This document shows positions 19,501-28,814 of a DNA stretch of 64,000 nucleotides, one piece after another. A program made the position numbers and the translations under genes. Each line of letters opens with the position of its first letter. Positions within the stretch are counted from its first letter, which is position 1. The stretch lies in the IMG/VR virus record IMGVR_UViG_3300009370_001221, positions 124,001 through 188,000 of that record. One strand, 5' to 3'. Source of the DNA: a virus. Below the pieces are notes generated by a model. That model worked only from the letters and a program-made list of their open reading frames with translations. It did not search any database and was not told the DNA's origin.

Positions 19501-22500
19501 AACTAGTACACGTGGTGAATTTTTAAAGCTAGAAAGTGCTAGGTATGCAACTACTTCGGCACTAGTTAATAGAACAGAACCAACGCACGGGTGGGAAGAT
19601 GGTGATTATGCTTGGATTGATAATCATAATAGCACTAACAAATGGGCAGTACTTGAAAAGAAAGATCCTTATACATTAGGAAAAGAATTATATCCTAACG
19701 GTAAAGCAACCAATACAGGATTTGGACAAGGCGTTGCAGGCAATAAAGACTTGTCAACAATATTAGTTGGGTCAGTATATGATACAACATCAGCAGGTAG
19801 CATTGAGCAATGGACACGTGATGTTGCTACAGTGTTTGATGTTAAAAGTATATTTGTAAGTGATATCACTTCAAAGACAGCAGGCACATTAAATACTTCA
19901 GGTTACTTACTAACAGTAGAAAGTGATGGTTTACCACACCCAGCACCATTTGGAACATTTCCTACAACAGACGGAAAGAATCCAAATAGAGTTGTAACAC
20001 GCAACTATAAACATACATTTAAAACTCGTGTAGGAACAAATACTACAGCGGCACCACAAGTAGCAGTACCACTCGGTGGTATTGGCATAATGGCTAACGG
20101 TGTTGTAATAGCAAGTCCTTCAGCAACAGCAACATTACCAAACGACAATGGTCCAGCCAAGGGCGTTGCCCCAACAGGATTTGAATGGAACGCTGTAGAG
20201 AACGCAACGGCAGTTGGTATGGATGCATCACATGGGCATCCACAAGAAGATAATCAGTACCATTACCACAGCGGCAAATTTTTAAGCCAATGGGATTACC
20301 ATGTATATCAAGCAAATACATATTATCAAGGCACCAATTATAGTGGTGATCACTGGAGGCACACTGACGGTCATTCCAAAATCCTAGGCTATGCATATGA
20401 TGGTTATCCAATCTATGGCCCATTCGGCTACCAAACTGCCACTGATTCAACAACCACGCCACTGCGTATGACATCAGCATACCAAAAACACACAGATCCA
20501 GTATCTGGACGTGGTTATACATACACAGAATACCCTGCAGGTACATTTATAAATGACTATCAGTTTAATTCTGCTGTAGGAACATTAGACAAGCACAATG
20601 GTCGTTACTGTGTAACGCCAGATTATCCTGATGGAACTTATGCTTACTTCTTAACAATTACTAGTGCTGGCGTTCCAGTATATCCTTACATTATTGGACC
20701 AACATTTAAAGAGATACCAACATTAGAAACAGACACAGTGCCAGTAGATCCAGGTGGTAGTAATGCACAAACAATTGCATTAACGCCTGGAGAGTTCACA
20801 TATAGCAATACTGTTGTGGATGGTAGTAAATTAAAGAATAGTGGTTGGGCAGGCTGGCAATTTGATATGGCAGTTGACGATGACTATGTAGTAACAAGTG
20901 CGCCAAATAGTAATAGCGGACAAGGTTATGCTATTGTGCTTAAAAAGAAAACAGACAAAACATATGAACCATTTGACATTATGCGTTCACCAAGTCCCAC
21001 AACAAATGGGTATTTTGGTTATGATATTGCTGTAAGTAAAAGCGGCACGTATGTATTAGTAGGAGCTCCAGGTGAACTAAAAGCATATATGTATAAATTA
21101 GGAACAGGTGTTACAGCAAGTAATGAATACTTCAATGGCGATGGTTCAACTAATGTTTTTACTTTCTCTTCAACATCATTTAGTAATAGTAATGAACTAA
21201 CTGTAATTGTAGATGGCCAAATTAAAATTGAAACATTAGACTATACATTAAGTGCTACACAAATTACATTTGTAGCCGCTTCAATACCACCAAGTGGTAC
21301 TAATAATATCCATGTAAGAAAAGGAAATTATTATAGTGCAATCAAAACATTTACTGGCGCATCAGGTACAGACTTTGGCCGTAGTGTTGCATTAAGTGAC
21401 GATGGTACTATTGCATTTATTGGTCAACCAAACAAAGCAGATGGTACAGCATTATCTGCAGGTGCAACTGAAGTTTGGAGTAAAACACCAACAGACACAT
21501 ATTTTAAAATACAAGATATTAAAAGTAATATATCTAGTACTAATGAAAATTTTGGTAAGGAAGTAGAATGTGGTGTAGATGGTCATATAGTTGCTATTGG
21601 TTCACCAGGCACTGACTTTCTAGTAATAAAAGAAATAACTACGGATGCTATCAACGCCGGCCAAGTTGAATGCTGGATCGACAATACAAAACATACTGGT
21701 ACAATAACTGGCACAGTTGCTAATCCAACTGTAAGCATTGGTGATAAACTTGTTATTAATGATCAAGAAGTAACATTTACTGGTACAGCACTATCTAATG
21801 TAGTAAGTGATATTACTGCTAAAGCAATACCACATATAACAGCATCCGCAACAAGTGATAACAAGTTAAAAATTGTTAGCACAAAAACAGATGCTAACGC
21901 AAAACTTACAATACGTGCAGGCACAACAAACGGCGGGACAGTGTTTACAGCATTAGGCTTAACACTATACACATATAAATCAGCATTGCGCCATCCAGAT
22001 GGTCCGCAAAATGCTTTTTATGGTGAGCATATTAAATTTAATAATACTGCGACAATGATTACAATTGGATCACCTTCAAGCTCAAGTGAATTTGAATTAA
22101 CGTTAGATGGTAACTTGACAAAATTTGACCAGCAAAACACTATAATCACTGACGTTCAACCTGATTCTGGTTCTGCTTTAATATATGATATTAATACTGA
22201 CTTAACATATTCATTAATACAGCGAGTAGATTGGGCAAACCGTAAAAAGAATGACAAATTTGGTACAGGCCTTGCAATGATTGGTAATACAGCATTAATT
22301 GGTGCTCCTGGTGATGATTATTTTGTGGAGGAACTAAAAACTGCTGACGGTGTGGCAACTGCGTATGCTATAACAGGGCAATTTACTACTGATAATTTAG
22401 AAATTAGTATGAATGGTCGAACAATGTTACAAGCAGAATTTAGTAGTGACAACGCATCACCAAATAGTACTGTTACATTTACAACAGCACCAGTTGCAAC

Positions 22501-25500
22501 ATCAGCAATAGTGTTTAAAAAATACACACAAAATACTGGTTCTGTATTAGAAGCAACTAATACAAATAATAAAGTTGCATGGAATAGTAAACGCACTCAA
22601 TCCGATAAAATTGATATTGGTGCTATTAATAAAGTCATTACGTATGATAAATCAACTAATAAATTTATCGATTATATTGACTATCATGATCCAATTAAAG
22701 GCAAAATACCAGGCGTTGCTGATGAAGAAATTAGTTTTAAAACAATTTATGATCCAGCAGTATACAATGTTACTTTTAATGCAACAGTAGTTAATGACTT
22801 AAAAAATCATTGGGGTCCTAATGAAGTTGGGGTACTATGGTGGGATTTAACTAATACAAAATATATTGAGTATGAACAAGGTGAACTAGAGTATAAACGT
22901 CTTAACTGGGGCAAATTGTTCCCTGGTACACAAATTAATATATATGAGTGGATAGAGAGTGACTCATTACCCTCAACATATGTATCATTAGGAGGTGACG
23001 GCACTCCAAAATTTGCTGATGATTCAGCATATGTAGAGTATCAAAAGTATAATACATCTACAAATACGTTGGAGCCAATTTATTACTATTGGGTTAAAAA
23101 CAAAACATCTGTGCCAGAAGTTTCCAACGCATATTTGGACGCTAATGGACAAATTAAATTTGCGGCGCATGGTAAGGAACTTGAGTTAAAGAGTTTTATA
23201 CCAGCCGCTACGAGAAAATTGCCAGCAAAAACTGTCGCAACAATACTAACAAATCCTACTGCATATGGATTAAAATACATTGGTATTGCCGCACAGAATG
23301 CATTTATTGGATATAATCTACAAACAGGACTAACTGGTGAGAATATTATTTTAAGTATTGAATATGATACTGTTAAAAATGATATACCGTTACATACAGA
23401 ATGGCAACTAGTACAAAAGAATAATCCACTATCAAAACCAAACAATTATTTAATTACTAAACTAGGTGATAGTTTAGCAGGAAAAGATGTAAGTGAAAAT
23501 CTTGTACCAGATACAAACGTACATGTTGGATCACGGTATGGTATAATGGAATACCCACGTCAAAGTATGTTTATTGATAGATTGGGTGCTATTAAAGTAT
23601 TAGTAAACTTCTGTAATTCTGTATTTACTAAACACAGAATGGCATTAGATTATAGTTTAATAAAAATTTCATCAGCAGATAAAGCACCAACATATGGATA
23701 TGGTGAAACTGTAGCAACATATACTGAACTAACTTATATTAATACAAATACAATTACAGATGGTTATAAAGTAATTGTTGCAAGTGATGAAACAAGAGGC
23801 AATTATTGGGTAACATATCAATGGAGTGTTAGTGATAATAGATGGAATTTAGAGAAAAAACAAAAATATGATACAACAAAATATTGGGATTATATTGACT
23901 GGTATGCTACTGGTTATGACTCTAATACTATTATTGATTATACGGTCGCAACAGAAAATGACCGCGCAAAATTAGACACTAAACTTAACGATGTTGTTAA
24001 AGTATTAAATGATGGACAAAGCAAATGGATATTATATAAAAATACTAGTGCCTCAACTACTGATGTATACGATATAATTGGTCAAGAAAATGCTACAATT
24101 AAATTTAAAACAACATTATATACAACAACTACGCCGTTGGCAGAGTTGCGTTATATTATTGATGCATTAAACACACAATTATTTGTCAGTGACTTAGAAG
24201 TTGAATTTAATAAATTATGGTTTGAATTAATACATTTTATCTTGTATGATCAAAACTTACAAGTAGACTGGGCATTTAAAACTAGTTTTGTAACAATCAA
24301 TCAAACTGTACGTAAACTATCTGAATTAGTAAATTATAGTTATGATGTGCAAGATAGTGTTAGAGATTTTATTAATGAAGCAAAACCATACAGAACAAAT
24401 ATTAGAGAATATGTATACCGTTATGATTACACTGAATTACCACAAATAGGAAATACTGATTTTGATTTGCCAGGCTACTATGATACAACAGACAAATTAT
24501 TTAGATCACCTAATGTATATGAAGCAGACGACGATGCTCGTATGCTTACAGCACCTTGGGTTGATTGGAAAAATCATTATACAAAGAAAGTAGTTAGTGT
24601 TAATGTTTTAACTGCCGGCAGTGGTTATGCAACTACTGCAACATCAACATATGATGCAGTTGGTTATGATATTACTGGATATGATCACAGTGCAACTACA
24701 GCATCTCCACCAATAGTTACTATTTCAAGTGGCGCACAATGGAAATTAGGTTATACTTATGATGAAACCAAAATACCTGGCGCCGCAGGCGCACAGGCAG
24801 TTCTTGTAGTACCAGAACACAGTCCAGATACATTATGGTACTATAGTGGTACAGAACAAGGCACAACTCAATGGAAAGATATGGGTTGGAAAGTTACAAT
24901 AAAACCTAAATTAGCAACTAATGAAAGTAAAACGTTTGCTGTAACTGTAGTATTGGATGGCACAGGCAAACCAGATTTTTATATAGATGGCACAGAACGA
25001 CCTAACCTTATTTTGTACAGGGGGTCAACATACACATTCACACAAACAGACGTAAGCAATCTAGGTTACGGGTTCTTTAGGTTCTCGGCAATAGAAGATG
25101 GCACACATAGAGATGGCTCTGGCGCAACTGCTGTTCCTGTAATGAAAACACCTGGTTTAGCAAGTGTTGATTCTATTACAGTAACCAACGGTGGTACAGG
25201 TTATGTAACCACTCCAATAGTAACTATATCAGGCGGTAGTGGTAGTGGTGCAACTGGTTATGCTAATTTAGAAAACTATAAAGTAAGAGACCTTAAAGAA
25301 ACAATTAAATTTGATCGTGTTGATGCACCATCACATGTTAAAACAATTGCCGTAACTGCTGGAGGCAGTGGATATACCTCAGCACCTACGGTAACAATAA
25401 CAAATGCCTCAGGAGATACAACAGGCGTTGGTGCAAGTGCCAAAGCGGTTATTACCGGTGGAGCAGTAACAGCGGTTATTGTAGAACAAGAAGGCACAGG

Positions 25501-28069
25501 TTATACTGCCGCACCAACAATTAGTTTTACTGGTGGCGGTGGCAGTAGTGCTACAGCAACAGCAACAGTTTCATACTCATCCTATAATAAGTTAGAAACA
25601 GCACATGAGGCGGCCGCTAAAAAGCACAGCGATCGTTTAACATTATATTATGCTGGTGGACAAGCAGGCACAGGTAGTACAAAAACATGGGATAATAAGA
25701 CAGCTGACATTTTAACCTATGATGCAGTTATAGCAGACTCAGGATTACAATATAAAGCAAACAAAGTAACAGGTGCTACATTTGATATGGAACCTGGTTA
25801 TGATAGAGCATCATTCTCATCTTCGGCATTTGATGATTCTGAAATTAGTCCAGAAGGTATAGCAGTTATCTCAAGTGTAGATACTGATTTAGGCGGTGGT
25901 GACTTTAGTACAACTGGTGGTATAGATCCTGCTGATGTTGTAGTAGATGGTGACGGCTTTGTAACAGAATATACATCACATGCACCAGAAGAACAAGTAC
26001 CCGGTCGTGTATTTGATACATTGGATATTAAAGTATATGAAATGCCTTCACCACGTGAATCAGGCGTTACTATTAAAAAACATACATTTGAAGGTAATGG
26101 TTCAACTGTAACATATGATTTTACTGGCAAGGGCGGACTGCCTACAAATCTTGAAGGTATTGAAGTATATGTAAATAATTCATTAAAGAAACTAACAACC
26201 GATTATACTGTTTCTATTAGAAGTAATGATATAACAATGGTTTCTCCTGTGCCAACAGGACAATTAATACATTTTGTATTAATTGAAACAGGTGGTGATA
26301 CTGTTACATCAACTAAACAAGATTTTTATGGGGACGGTTCAACAACACAATATGTTGTGAATGTTCCATATGAATATGCACAATATTTGTATGTGACTGT
26401 AAACGGTGTAGAAAATAATCCAACATGGACAGCAACCAGTTATTATAAAAAAACAAAATTAACTTTTGCGTCAGCACCTCCAAGTGGCGGCCGCATACGA
26501 GTACATACATTCAATAAGTCAGGATTAACACTTACAAATGCAGGCAGTGGCTACACATCGGCTCCAGCAGTAACATTTAGTGGAGGTGGAGGTAGTGCGG
26601 CAGCTGCTACAGCAGTTATCAATGCTGAAGGCAAAGTAAGTGGATTAATTGTAACAAATGCAGGTACTGGATATACATCAGCACCAACTGTTACAATTGC
26701 AGGCACAGCAACCGCAACTGCTACTGTAACTGATGGTAAAATAGAAGCAATTAGACCATTTGTTAAGGTTGAAAGTGAAGAACAAACAATTACTGTTCCC
26801 GGCAGTCCAACATGGCCTGCAAGTTACACTTATACATATGGTCAGGATAACTTCTTTGATTTTGGTCCTGACGCCGCAAAAGTGTTTGTGTATTTAAATA
26901 ATGAACGATTGAATCCACCAGATACAGAATACTATACTGGTGATGGGTCAACTGCTGTATATGCCTGTCCGTCTAATCCAACTATTGCATATGCTTCAGT
27001 AACTGATGCAATGGTTCAGGTACACGTAGATGGTGTATTAAAAACACTTACAACAGATTATACATTTACTGGTGGAACACCACCACGTGATGAAATAACA
27101 TTTGCTGTTGGTAAAGTACCAGCGGCAGGTGCAGAAATAGCAATTACAGTTAGAAACGGGCAGTATTGGATTCCAAATGATTATCAAATTATACTTGAAA
27201 ATGGTAGCGGTGTATCTGTTACTGCTGGAACAATTGCTACAGGTGATAAATTGTTTATACAGTCATTTGCTAATCAGAGATATAGCAAAGGCAAAACAAT
27301 TGTAATAAAAGGCACATCAGTTGCAACGGCTACTTCACTAGAAAAATATGATGCAGTAATTTATGATTCGTCTGGTTATGCTGGTGATGTAAGTGTATCA
27401 ATCTCAACACCAATATATGATATATCCGCATTAGAAAATAATTCAAATTATGTATGGGTATGGTTAAATGGTGTACCACAAATTGCTAACCACGATTACT
27501 ATATAACTGGAACTAAACTAGTAATGACTCCATTAAGTGGTAGCATATTAGCGTCAGATATGATTACTGTTAGTGGTATGAGACAAGCAGAACAACGACC
27601 TGGTATTGCTTTTAGAATTTGGAAAGATATGTTTGACAAGACATCTTACTATAGAATTGCATCAGCAAATACAACAACACTGTCTACAGCATTAGCAATG
27701 ACAGATATAGAAATTAATGTAACAGACGCAACTAAATTGTTGACACCTGTTCCAACAACAGCAACGCCAGGTGTGATATTCATTAATGGCGAGCGTATAG
27801 AATATTGGGAAATAGATGGTAATAAACTAAAAAGAATACGTCGTGGCACATGGGGCACAGGTGCTCATGCTACACATGCTTCAGCAAGTGAAGTAGTAGA
27901 TGGCAGTAAACAACAATTAATTCCAGGATCAACAGTACATACTAAAGTTTGGTATGATCAAGGAACAACACCAGCCGCGGCTACAAACGGCTTAGGTTTG
28001 GGTATGGCAACTGGTAAGGAAGTAACGTTCCTTAAAGAGGCACCGCTATCAACTCCCAAGGTAATATAA
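13517..28069 (+). CDS. Giant multidomain virion structural protein (gp7/VrlC position), 4850 residues
   Basis: One uninterrupted frame of 4850 residues, nearly a quarter of the window, follows gp6 where T4 has gp7 and cyanophages have large VrlC-type proteins. The N-terminus (LLPQQFQTDVNKKFLNATLDQLISP) resembles marine phage baseplate-anchored proteins. About 2200 residues of beta-rich sequence follow. Next comes a YHYH domain (YHYH at 2248-2251, GYAYDGYPIYGPFGY near 2291, ending near 2385). Four FG-GAP-like blades follow (about 2445-2520, 2611-2655, 2678-2702 and 2911-2935). The last third has six GxGYTSAP-type repeats and four G-D-G-S-T strand repeats (near 2538, 4192, 4270 and 4473). The pattern suggests a baseplate-rooted fibre or receptor-binding arm. 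No catalytic residues were identified. The ATG at 13517 follows gp6 by eight bases with AGGAAA as ribosome binding site. Confidence 0.75.
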   Translation: MAIRKTVNLLPQQFQTDVNKKFLNATLDQLISPGTMEMLSGFVGRRDVDNFKNTDSYIVETDNDRLNYQLEPAVTIKKELSETKYDFASTYIDIVNSISAAGGDNNNHDKLFSNEYTVWSPPIDYDKTINYTKYYWLQTGPDRCDITDPITISDIVGKKTYTYTSVDGNKTLKFSTGLKVRFTGTVTPSTYANIDYIVADVGTSIRLIPLSELYTPESAVYTLSKDYLTIKRGAIDGNQWSNNNRWFHEEIIGVTATYNKDTAIYDSALRAKRPILEFDNDLKLYDYGTKLLTTVDLVDTTFTDAFTQLEGEPGGYIDGVALTAGQKVVFTADTDPLVNGYIYDVQFVTIGGVSVIHLEKNTTVADPATDNTIIVNSGADNKGTQWYYKNSKWYKGQVKTGLNQAPIFDVFDKNGNSFSTYASSTFAGSNIFSYAVNSAGTADTELGFALTYKNFTNIGDIIFNDNLIKDSFSYTSDATAGTTTSVRLATGFLHKNTALTTYSTLSNWEKAPFESRQFIQNTIVVGSELKQFKVTTIPKTETTAKNLIVTVNGKLKEKGTGTTTKDYYVTTDTGFQYVNFTNNLTIGDILVIKVHTDTSIEKLTTGEFYTIPTNLSNNPLNDMTTTTNFTLGQVRDHISSCIENSLDFSGATLGSNNIRDIGDIATLGTKIIQNTGSLLKAGYMLTNGTYNLIDSITHASNEYNRFKNQFLNKAKTIGDFTSTSDRLDKTLRAMAAEKNSTMPYFDSDMVAFSTDITTLSYTVFDIDNKQFELNTTYNDTIPGQTAVLVYKNDVMLLKDQDYTFSTTTPFVTLTSNITLAENDVIKLVEYTNTGGNFIPPTPTKLGLYPKYVPSKYSDDTYTTTIDVIQGHDGSITPAYSDYRDDLLLELERRIYNNIKAVYNFKLVDINSVIPSRFRKTQYSTDTVNNILAIELAQWANNNNVDYTKNSYYVSGSDWTYNYKNIKDTLSDAEFLPGYWRAIYKYFYDTDRPHTHPWEMLGFSIKPSWWETTYGPAPYTKDNLVLWTDIEAGKIVSGDRAGTYIEYARPGLVATFIPTDAAGDLKSPTSIGIVGLVTGEIQGNFSVGHQGPVETAWRRSSYYPFAIQILLALTKPAKYCEFMFDTSKITTNMLGHYVDKTTTLPIKPNVSKIHSYINTDSTVDYTLGYNNWVVDYSKYLGLNTTTFYKQLNALGINLAYKMSGFADKDKLKIILEQISPSKSTTDIFIPQEDYNFHLMESSPIQSINYSGVIITRSTGGWKIDGYNKKQPTFKILPSIITSNRRRTVSVGGYAPKCSELITGRSYSVNEYIKSGDIYYQVKTAFIAGDGDDLANLTRIAKLPTIGGVSATQYDDYSTTVATIPYGKEYTTVQEVYDFLISYGRYLESVGFVFDNVTNGFDYIEDWKNTAKEFLFWTLHNFSIGSMITCSAGANTIKLNLVSAQIDTMSNNMLPSSVIDQNRDRISVNNLFYSRIDNNFQLSVSDNTDGIYAATFNPIQTEHLLILENETVFKDVIWSLFTGSRQNRIKLVGYKTELWDGTQQLPGYVLLDDTVDDWDINKSYPIGEIVKFKDKFYASKFNHDPNDLTELGKFDFSKWKLLDRVNGGLLTNLDSKADNFRGYYEIEDDGRIIETDTLASNLIGFQNRKYLENLQIGDIAQKKFYQGFIKEKGTSSITNKLLRAKLPAIDSTLNLYEEWAFRVGEYGSVASSQVIEFKLKENEFTDNPELIEIINTAEQYKNTNITHRPSDLYQKPLEPRQFNKNVFKNLAEDISTRDYLPDAGYARLDDVQHKVLSLENWVPNNTVDITENINIDTQLIGKTSYTSTEGIITTLTNGMVVKFTGINTIPTSYKTGTWIVTGVDESIKLTEKSEYLNSLNVGDKMWVANSATYPPTYAENSNDWNVYRITSTKNNPISITGDTIANTIKVTFKNPVDSILVNEIIILRRFVDSTIPAIDWSGVYKVKTNFTSDGLNVLELYADLDLSASFETLSLNETSTRGEFLKLESARYATTSALVNRTEPTHGWEDGDYAWIDNHNSTNKWAVLEKKDPYTLGKELYPNGKATNTGFGQGVAGNKDLSTILVGSVYDTTSAGSIEQWTRDVATVFDVKSIFVSDITSKTAGTLNTSGYLLTVESDGLPHPAPFGTFPTTDGKNPNRVVTRNYKHTFKTRVGTNTTAAPQVAVPLGGIGIMANGVVIASPSATATLPNDNGPAKGVAPTGFEWNAVENATAVGMDASHGHPQEDNQYHYHSGKFLSQWDYHVYQANTYYQGTNYSGDHWRHTDGHSKILGYAYDGYPIYGPFGYQTATDSTTTPLRMTSAYQKHTDPVSGRGYTYTEYPAGTFINDYQFNSAVGTLDKHNGRYCVTPDYPDGTYAYFLTITSAGVPVYPYIIGPTFKEIPTLETDTVPVDPGGSNAQTIALTPGEFTYSNTVVDGSKLKNSGWAGWQFDMAVDDDYVVTSAPNSNSGQGYAIVLKKKTDKTYEPFDIMRSPSPTTNGYFGYDIAVSKSGTYVLVGAPGELKAYMYKLGTGVTASNEYFNGDGSTNVFTFSSTSFSNSNELTVIVDGQIKIETLDYTLSATQITFVAASIPPSGTNNIHVRKGNYYSAIKTFTGASGTDFGRSVALSDDGTIAFIGQPNKADGTALSAGATEVWSKTPTDTYFKIQDIKSNISSTNENFGKEVECGVDGHIVAIGSPGTDFLVIKEITTDAINAGQVECWIDNTKHTGTITGTVANPTVSIGDKLVINDQEVTFTGTALSNVVSDITAKAIPHITASATSDNKLKIVSTKTDANAKLTIRAGTTNGGTVFTALGLTLYTYKSALRHPDGPQNAFYGEHIKFNNTATMITIGSPSSSSEFELTLDGNLTKFDQQNTIITDVQPDSGSALIYDINTDLTYSLIQRVDWANRKKNDKFGTGLAMIGNTALIGAPGDDYFVEELKTADGVATAYAITGQFTTDNLEISMNGRTMLQAEFSSDNASPNSTVTFTTAPVATSAIVFKKYTQNTGSVLEATNTNNKVAWNSKRTQSDKIDIGAINKVITYDKSTNKFIDYIDYHDPIKGKIPGVADEEISFKTIYDPAVYNVTFNATVVNDLKNHWGPNEVGVLWWDLTNTKYIEYEQGELEYKRLNWGKLFPGTQINIYEWIESDSLPSTYVSLGGDGTPKFADDSAYVEYQKYNTSTNTLEPIYYYWVKNKTSVPEVSNAYLDANGQIKFAAHGKELELKSFIPAATRKLPAKTVATILTNPTAYGLKYIGIAAQNAFIGYNLQTGLTGENIILSIEYDTVKNDIPLHTEWQLVQKNNPLSKPNNYLITKLGDSLAGKDVSENLVPDTNVHVGSRYGIMEYPRQSMFIDRLGAIKVLVNFCNSVFTKHRMALDYSLIKISSADKAPTYGYGETVATYTELTYINTNTITDGYKVIVASDETRGNYWVTYQWSVSDNRWNLEKKQKYDTTKYWDYIDWYATGYDSNTIIDYTVATENDRAKLDTKLNDVVKVLNDGQSKWILYKNTSASTTDVYDIIGQENATIKFKTTLYTTTTPLAELRYIIDALNTQLFVSDLEVEFNKLWFELIHFILYDQNLQVDWAFKTSFVTINQTVRKLSELVNYSYDVQDSVRDFINEAKPYRTNIREYVYRYDYTELPQIGNTDFDLPGYYDTTDKLFRSPNVYEADDDARMLTAPWVDWKNHYTKKVVSVNVLTAGSGYATTATSTYDAVGYDITGYDHSATTASPPIVTISSGAQWKLGYTYDETKIPGAAGAQAVLVVPEHSPDTLWYYSGTEQGTTQWKDMGWKVTIKPKLATNESKTFAVTVVLDGTGKPDFYIDGTERPNLILYRGSTYTFTQTDVSNLGYGFFRFSAIEDGTHRDGSGATAVPVMKTPGLASVDSITVTNGGTGYVTTPIVTISGGSGSGATGYANLENYKVRDLKETIKFDRVDAPSHVKTIAVTAGGSGYTSAPTVTITNASGDTTGVGASAKAVITGGAVTAVIVEQEGTGYTAAPTISFTGGGGSSATATATVSYSSYNKLETAHEAAAKKHSDRLTLYYAGGQAGTGSTKTWDNKTADILTYDAVIADSGLQYKANKVTGATFDMEPGYDRASFSSSAFDDSEISPEGIAVISSVDTDLGGGDFSTTGGIDPADVVVDGDGFVTEYTSHAPEEQVPGRVFDTLDIKVYEMPSPRESGVTIKKHTFEGNGSTVTYDFTGKGGLPTNLEGIEVYVNNSLKKLTTDYTVSIRSNDITMVSPVPTGQLIHFVLIETGGDTVTSTKQDFYGDGSTTQYVVNVPYEYAQYLYVTVNGVENNPTWTATSYYKKTKLTFASAPPSGGRIRVHTFNKSGLTLTNAGSGYTSAPAVTFSGGGGSAAAATAVINAEGKVSGLIVTNAGTGYTSAPTVTIAGTATATATVTDGKIEAIRPFVKVESEEQTITVPGSPTWPASYTYTYGQDNFFDFGPDAAKVFVYLNNERLNPPDTEYYTGDGSTAVYACPSNPTIAYASVTDAMVQVHVDGVLKTLTTDYTFTGGTPPRDEITFAVGKVPAAGAEIAITVRNGQYWIPNDYQIILENGSGVSVTAGTIATGDKLFIQSFANQRYSKGKTIVIKGTSVATATSLEKYDAVIYDSSGYAGDVSVSISTPIYDISALENNSNYVWVWLNGVPQIANHDYYITGTKLVMTPLSGSILASDMITVSGMRQAEQRPGIAFRIWKDMFDKTSYYRIASANTTTLSTALAMTDIEINVTDATKLLTPVPTTATPGVIFINGERIEYWEIDGNKLKRIRRGTWGTGAHATHASASEVVDGSKQQLIPGSTVHTKVWYDQGTTPAAATNGLGLGMATGKEVTFLKEAPLSTPKVI
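24601..26720 (+). repeat. Six GxGYTSAP-type repeats inside the giant structural gene
   Basis: Six related segments of about 20 residues, of the form VTNxGxGYTSAPxVTxxGGxG, start near residues 3699, 3883, 3943, 3989, 4336 and 4378 of the giant protein. Coding is also repetitive at the DNA level (ggcagtggttat and ggtacaggttat variants). The Gly and beta-strand alternation suggests short beta-prism or fibre-shaft units. Confidence 0.75.
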
Positions 28070-28072
28070 TAG

Positions 28073-28080
28073 GATAAATA
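28073..28080 (+). promoter_or_regulatory. Late promoter box, six bases before ATG
   Basis: GATAAATA lies immediately after the stop of the giant gene and ends six bases before the ATG at 28087. This is the same spacing as at the gp25 gene, and it leaves no room for a ribosome binding site in the transcript. Confidence 0.6.
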
Positions 28081-28086
28081 CTTCAG

Positions 28087-28761
28087 ATGGAAAACAATGA
28101 AATCAAGCAAGAAACCAGTGAAGAGCAAGAAGAAATGCAAGAGAAACAACCTAACGAAATTCCAGGCGTAAACGTCGAGGGTTTTATTAAAATATTTGAT
28201 CCAGATTCGGAAGAAGTATTTGTAGAACAACGTAACGCTATTCATTATGAAAACTTTTCCAAAGCATTAGCAGACAGTATTTCTAATCAGACTACTGGCT
28301 TTATACACGAAATGCACTTCGGTAATGGTGGCACATCCGTGTCTACTACAGGCATTATAACATATCTACCTGCTAACAATTCAGGTGCGTCTTCGGATTT
28401 GTATAATAAAACTTATTACAAAGTTGTTGATGGAACTAGTTCCTCAAATACAGATCCTACAAGAAATAAAATGACTATAAGCCACACAAGTGGTACAATT
28501 TATACTGATATTTTAGTAACTTGTTTGCTTGATTATGGAGAGCCTGCAGGGCAAGAGGCATTTGATAACTCATCAGCACTAGATGGGTCATATGTTTTTG
28601 ATGAATTAGGGTTAAAAAGTTGGGAATCAGGTGGTATTGCTACAGGTAATTTATTAACACATGTAGTATTTCACCCAGTACAAAAATCACTTAATCGGTT
28701 AATTCAAATAGATTATACGATAAGGATACAAACATTAACGAATCTAAGTAGTGCAACATAA
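28087..28761 (+). CDS. Putative virion structural protein, baseplate/fibre module
   Basis: A 224-residue protein with a very acidic, Gln/Glu-rich first 25 residues that is probably disordered. A compact conserved core follows: VEGFIKIFDPDSEEVFVEQRNAIHYENFSKALADSI, GFIHEMHFGNGGTSVSTTGIITYLP, then a beta-rich end (LLTHVVFHPVQKSLNRLIQIDYTIRIQT). The core pattern is familiar from structural proteins of marine myophages between the giant gene and the fibre genes. I do not recognise a specific T4 counterpart, and the sequence does not look like T4 gp8. It has its own late promoter and is followed by another one. Confidence 0.6.
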   Translation: MENNEIKQETSEEQEEMQEKQPNEIPGVNVEGFIKIFDPDSEEVFVEQRNAIHYENFSKALADSISNQTTGFIHEMHFGNGGTSVSTTGIITYLPANNSGASSDLYNKTYYKVVDGTSSSNTDPTRNKMTISHTSGTIYTDILVTCLLDYGEPAGQEAFDNSSALDGSYVFDELGLKSWESGGIATGNLLTHVVFHPVQKSLNRLIQIDYTIRIQTLTNLSSAT

Positions 28762-28763
28762 TA

Positions 28764-28771
28764 GATAAATA
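28764..28771 (+). promoter_or_regulatory. Late promoter box before fibre gene
   Basis: GATAAATA lies two bases after the preceding stop codon and 43 bases before the GTG start at 28815. Here the leader is long enough to hold the AGGAGA ribosome binding site seen 10-15 bases before the start. Confidence 0.6.
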
Positions 28772-28814
28772 GAAATATACGTATTTTAAAAAGTCGACTC
28801 AGGAGAGATAAAAA

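Noticed and set aside
16680-27858. Several antisense open frames (for example 20094-20546, 25798-26130) inside the giant structural gene
   Set aside because: They follow the reverse of a repetitive, compositionally biased gene, lack ribosome binding sites and show no family-like features.
28087-28761. Assignment as T4 gp8 from gene order
   Set aside because: Neither length nor sequence pattern fits gp8. Position alone is not enough.
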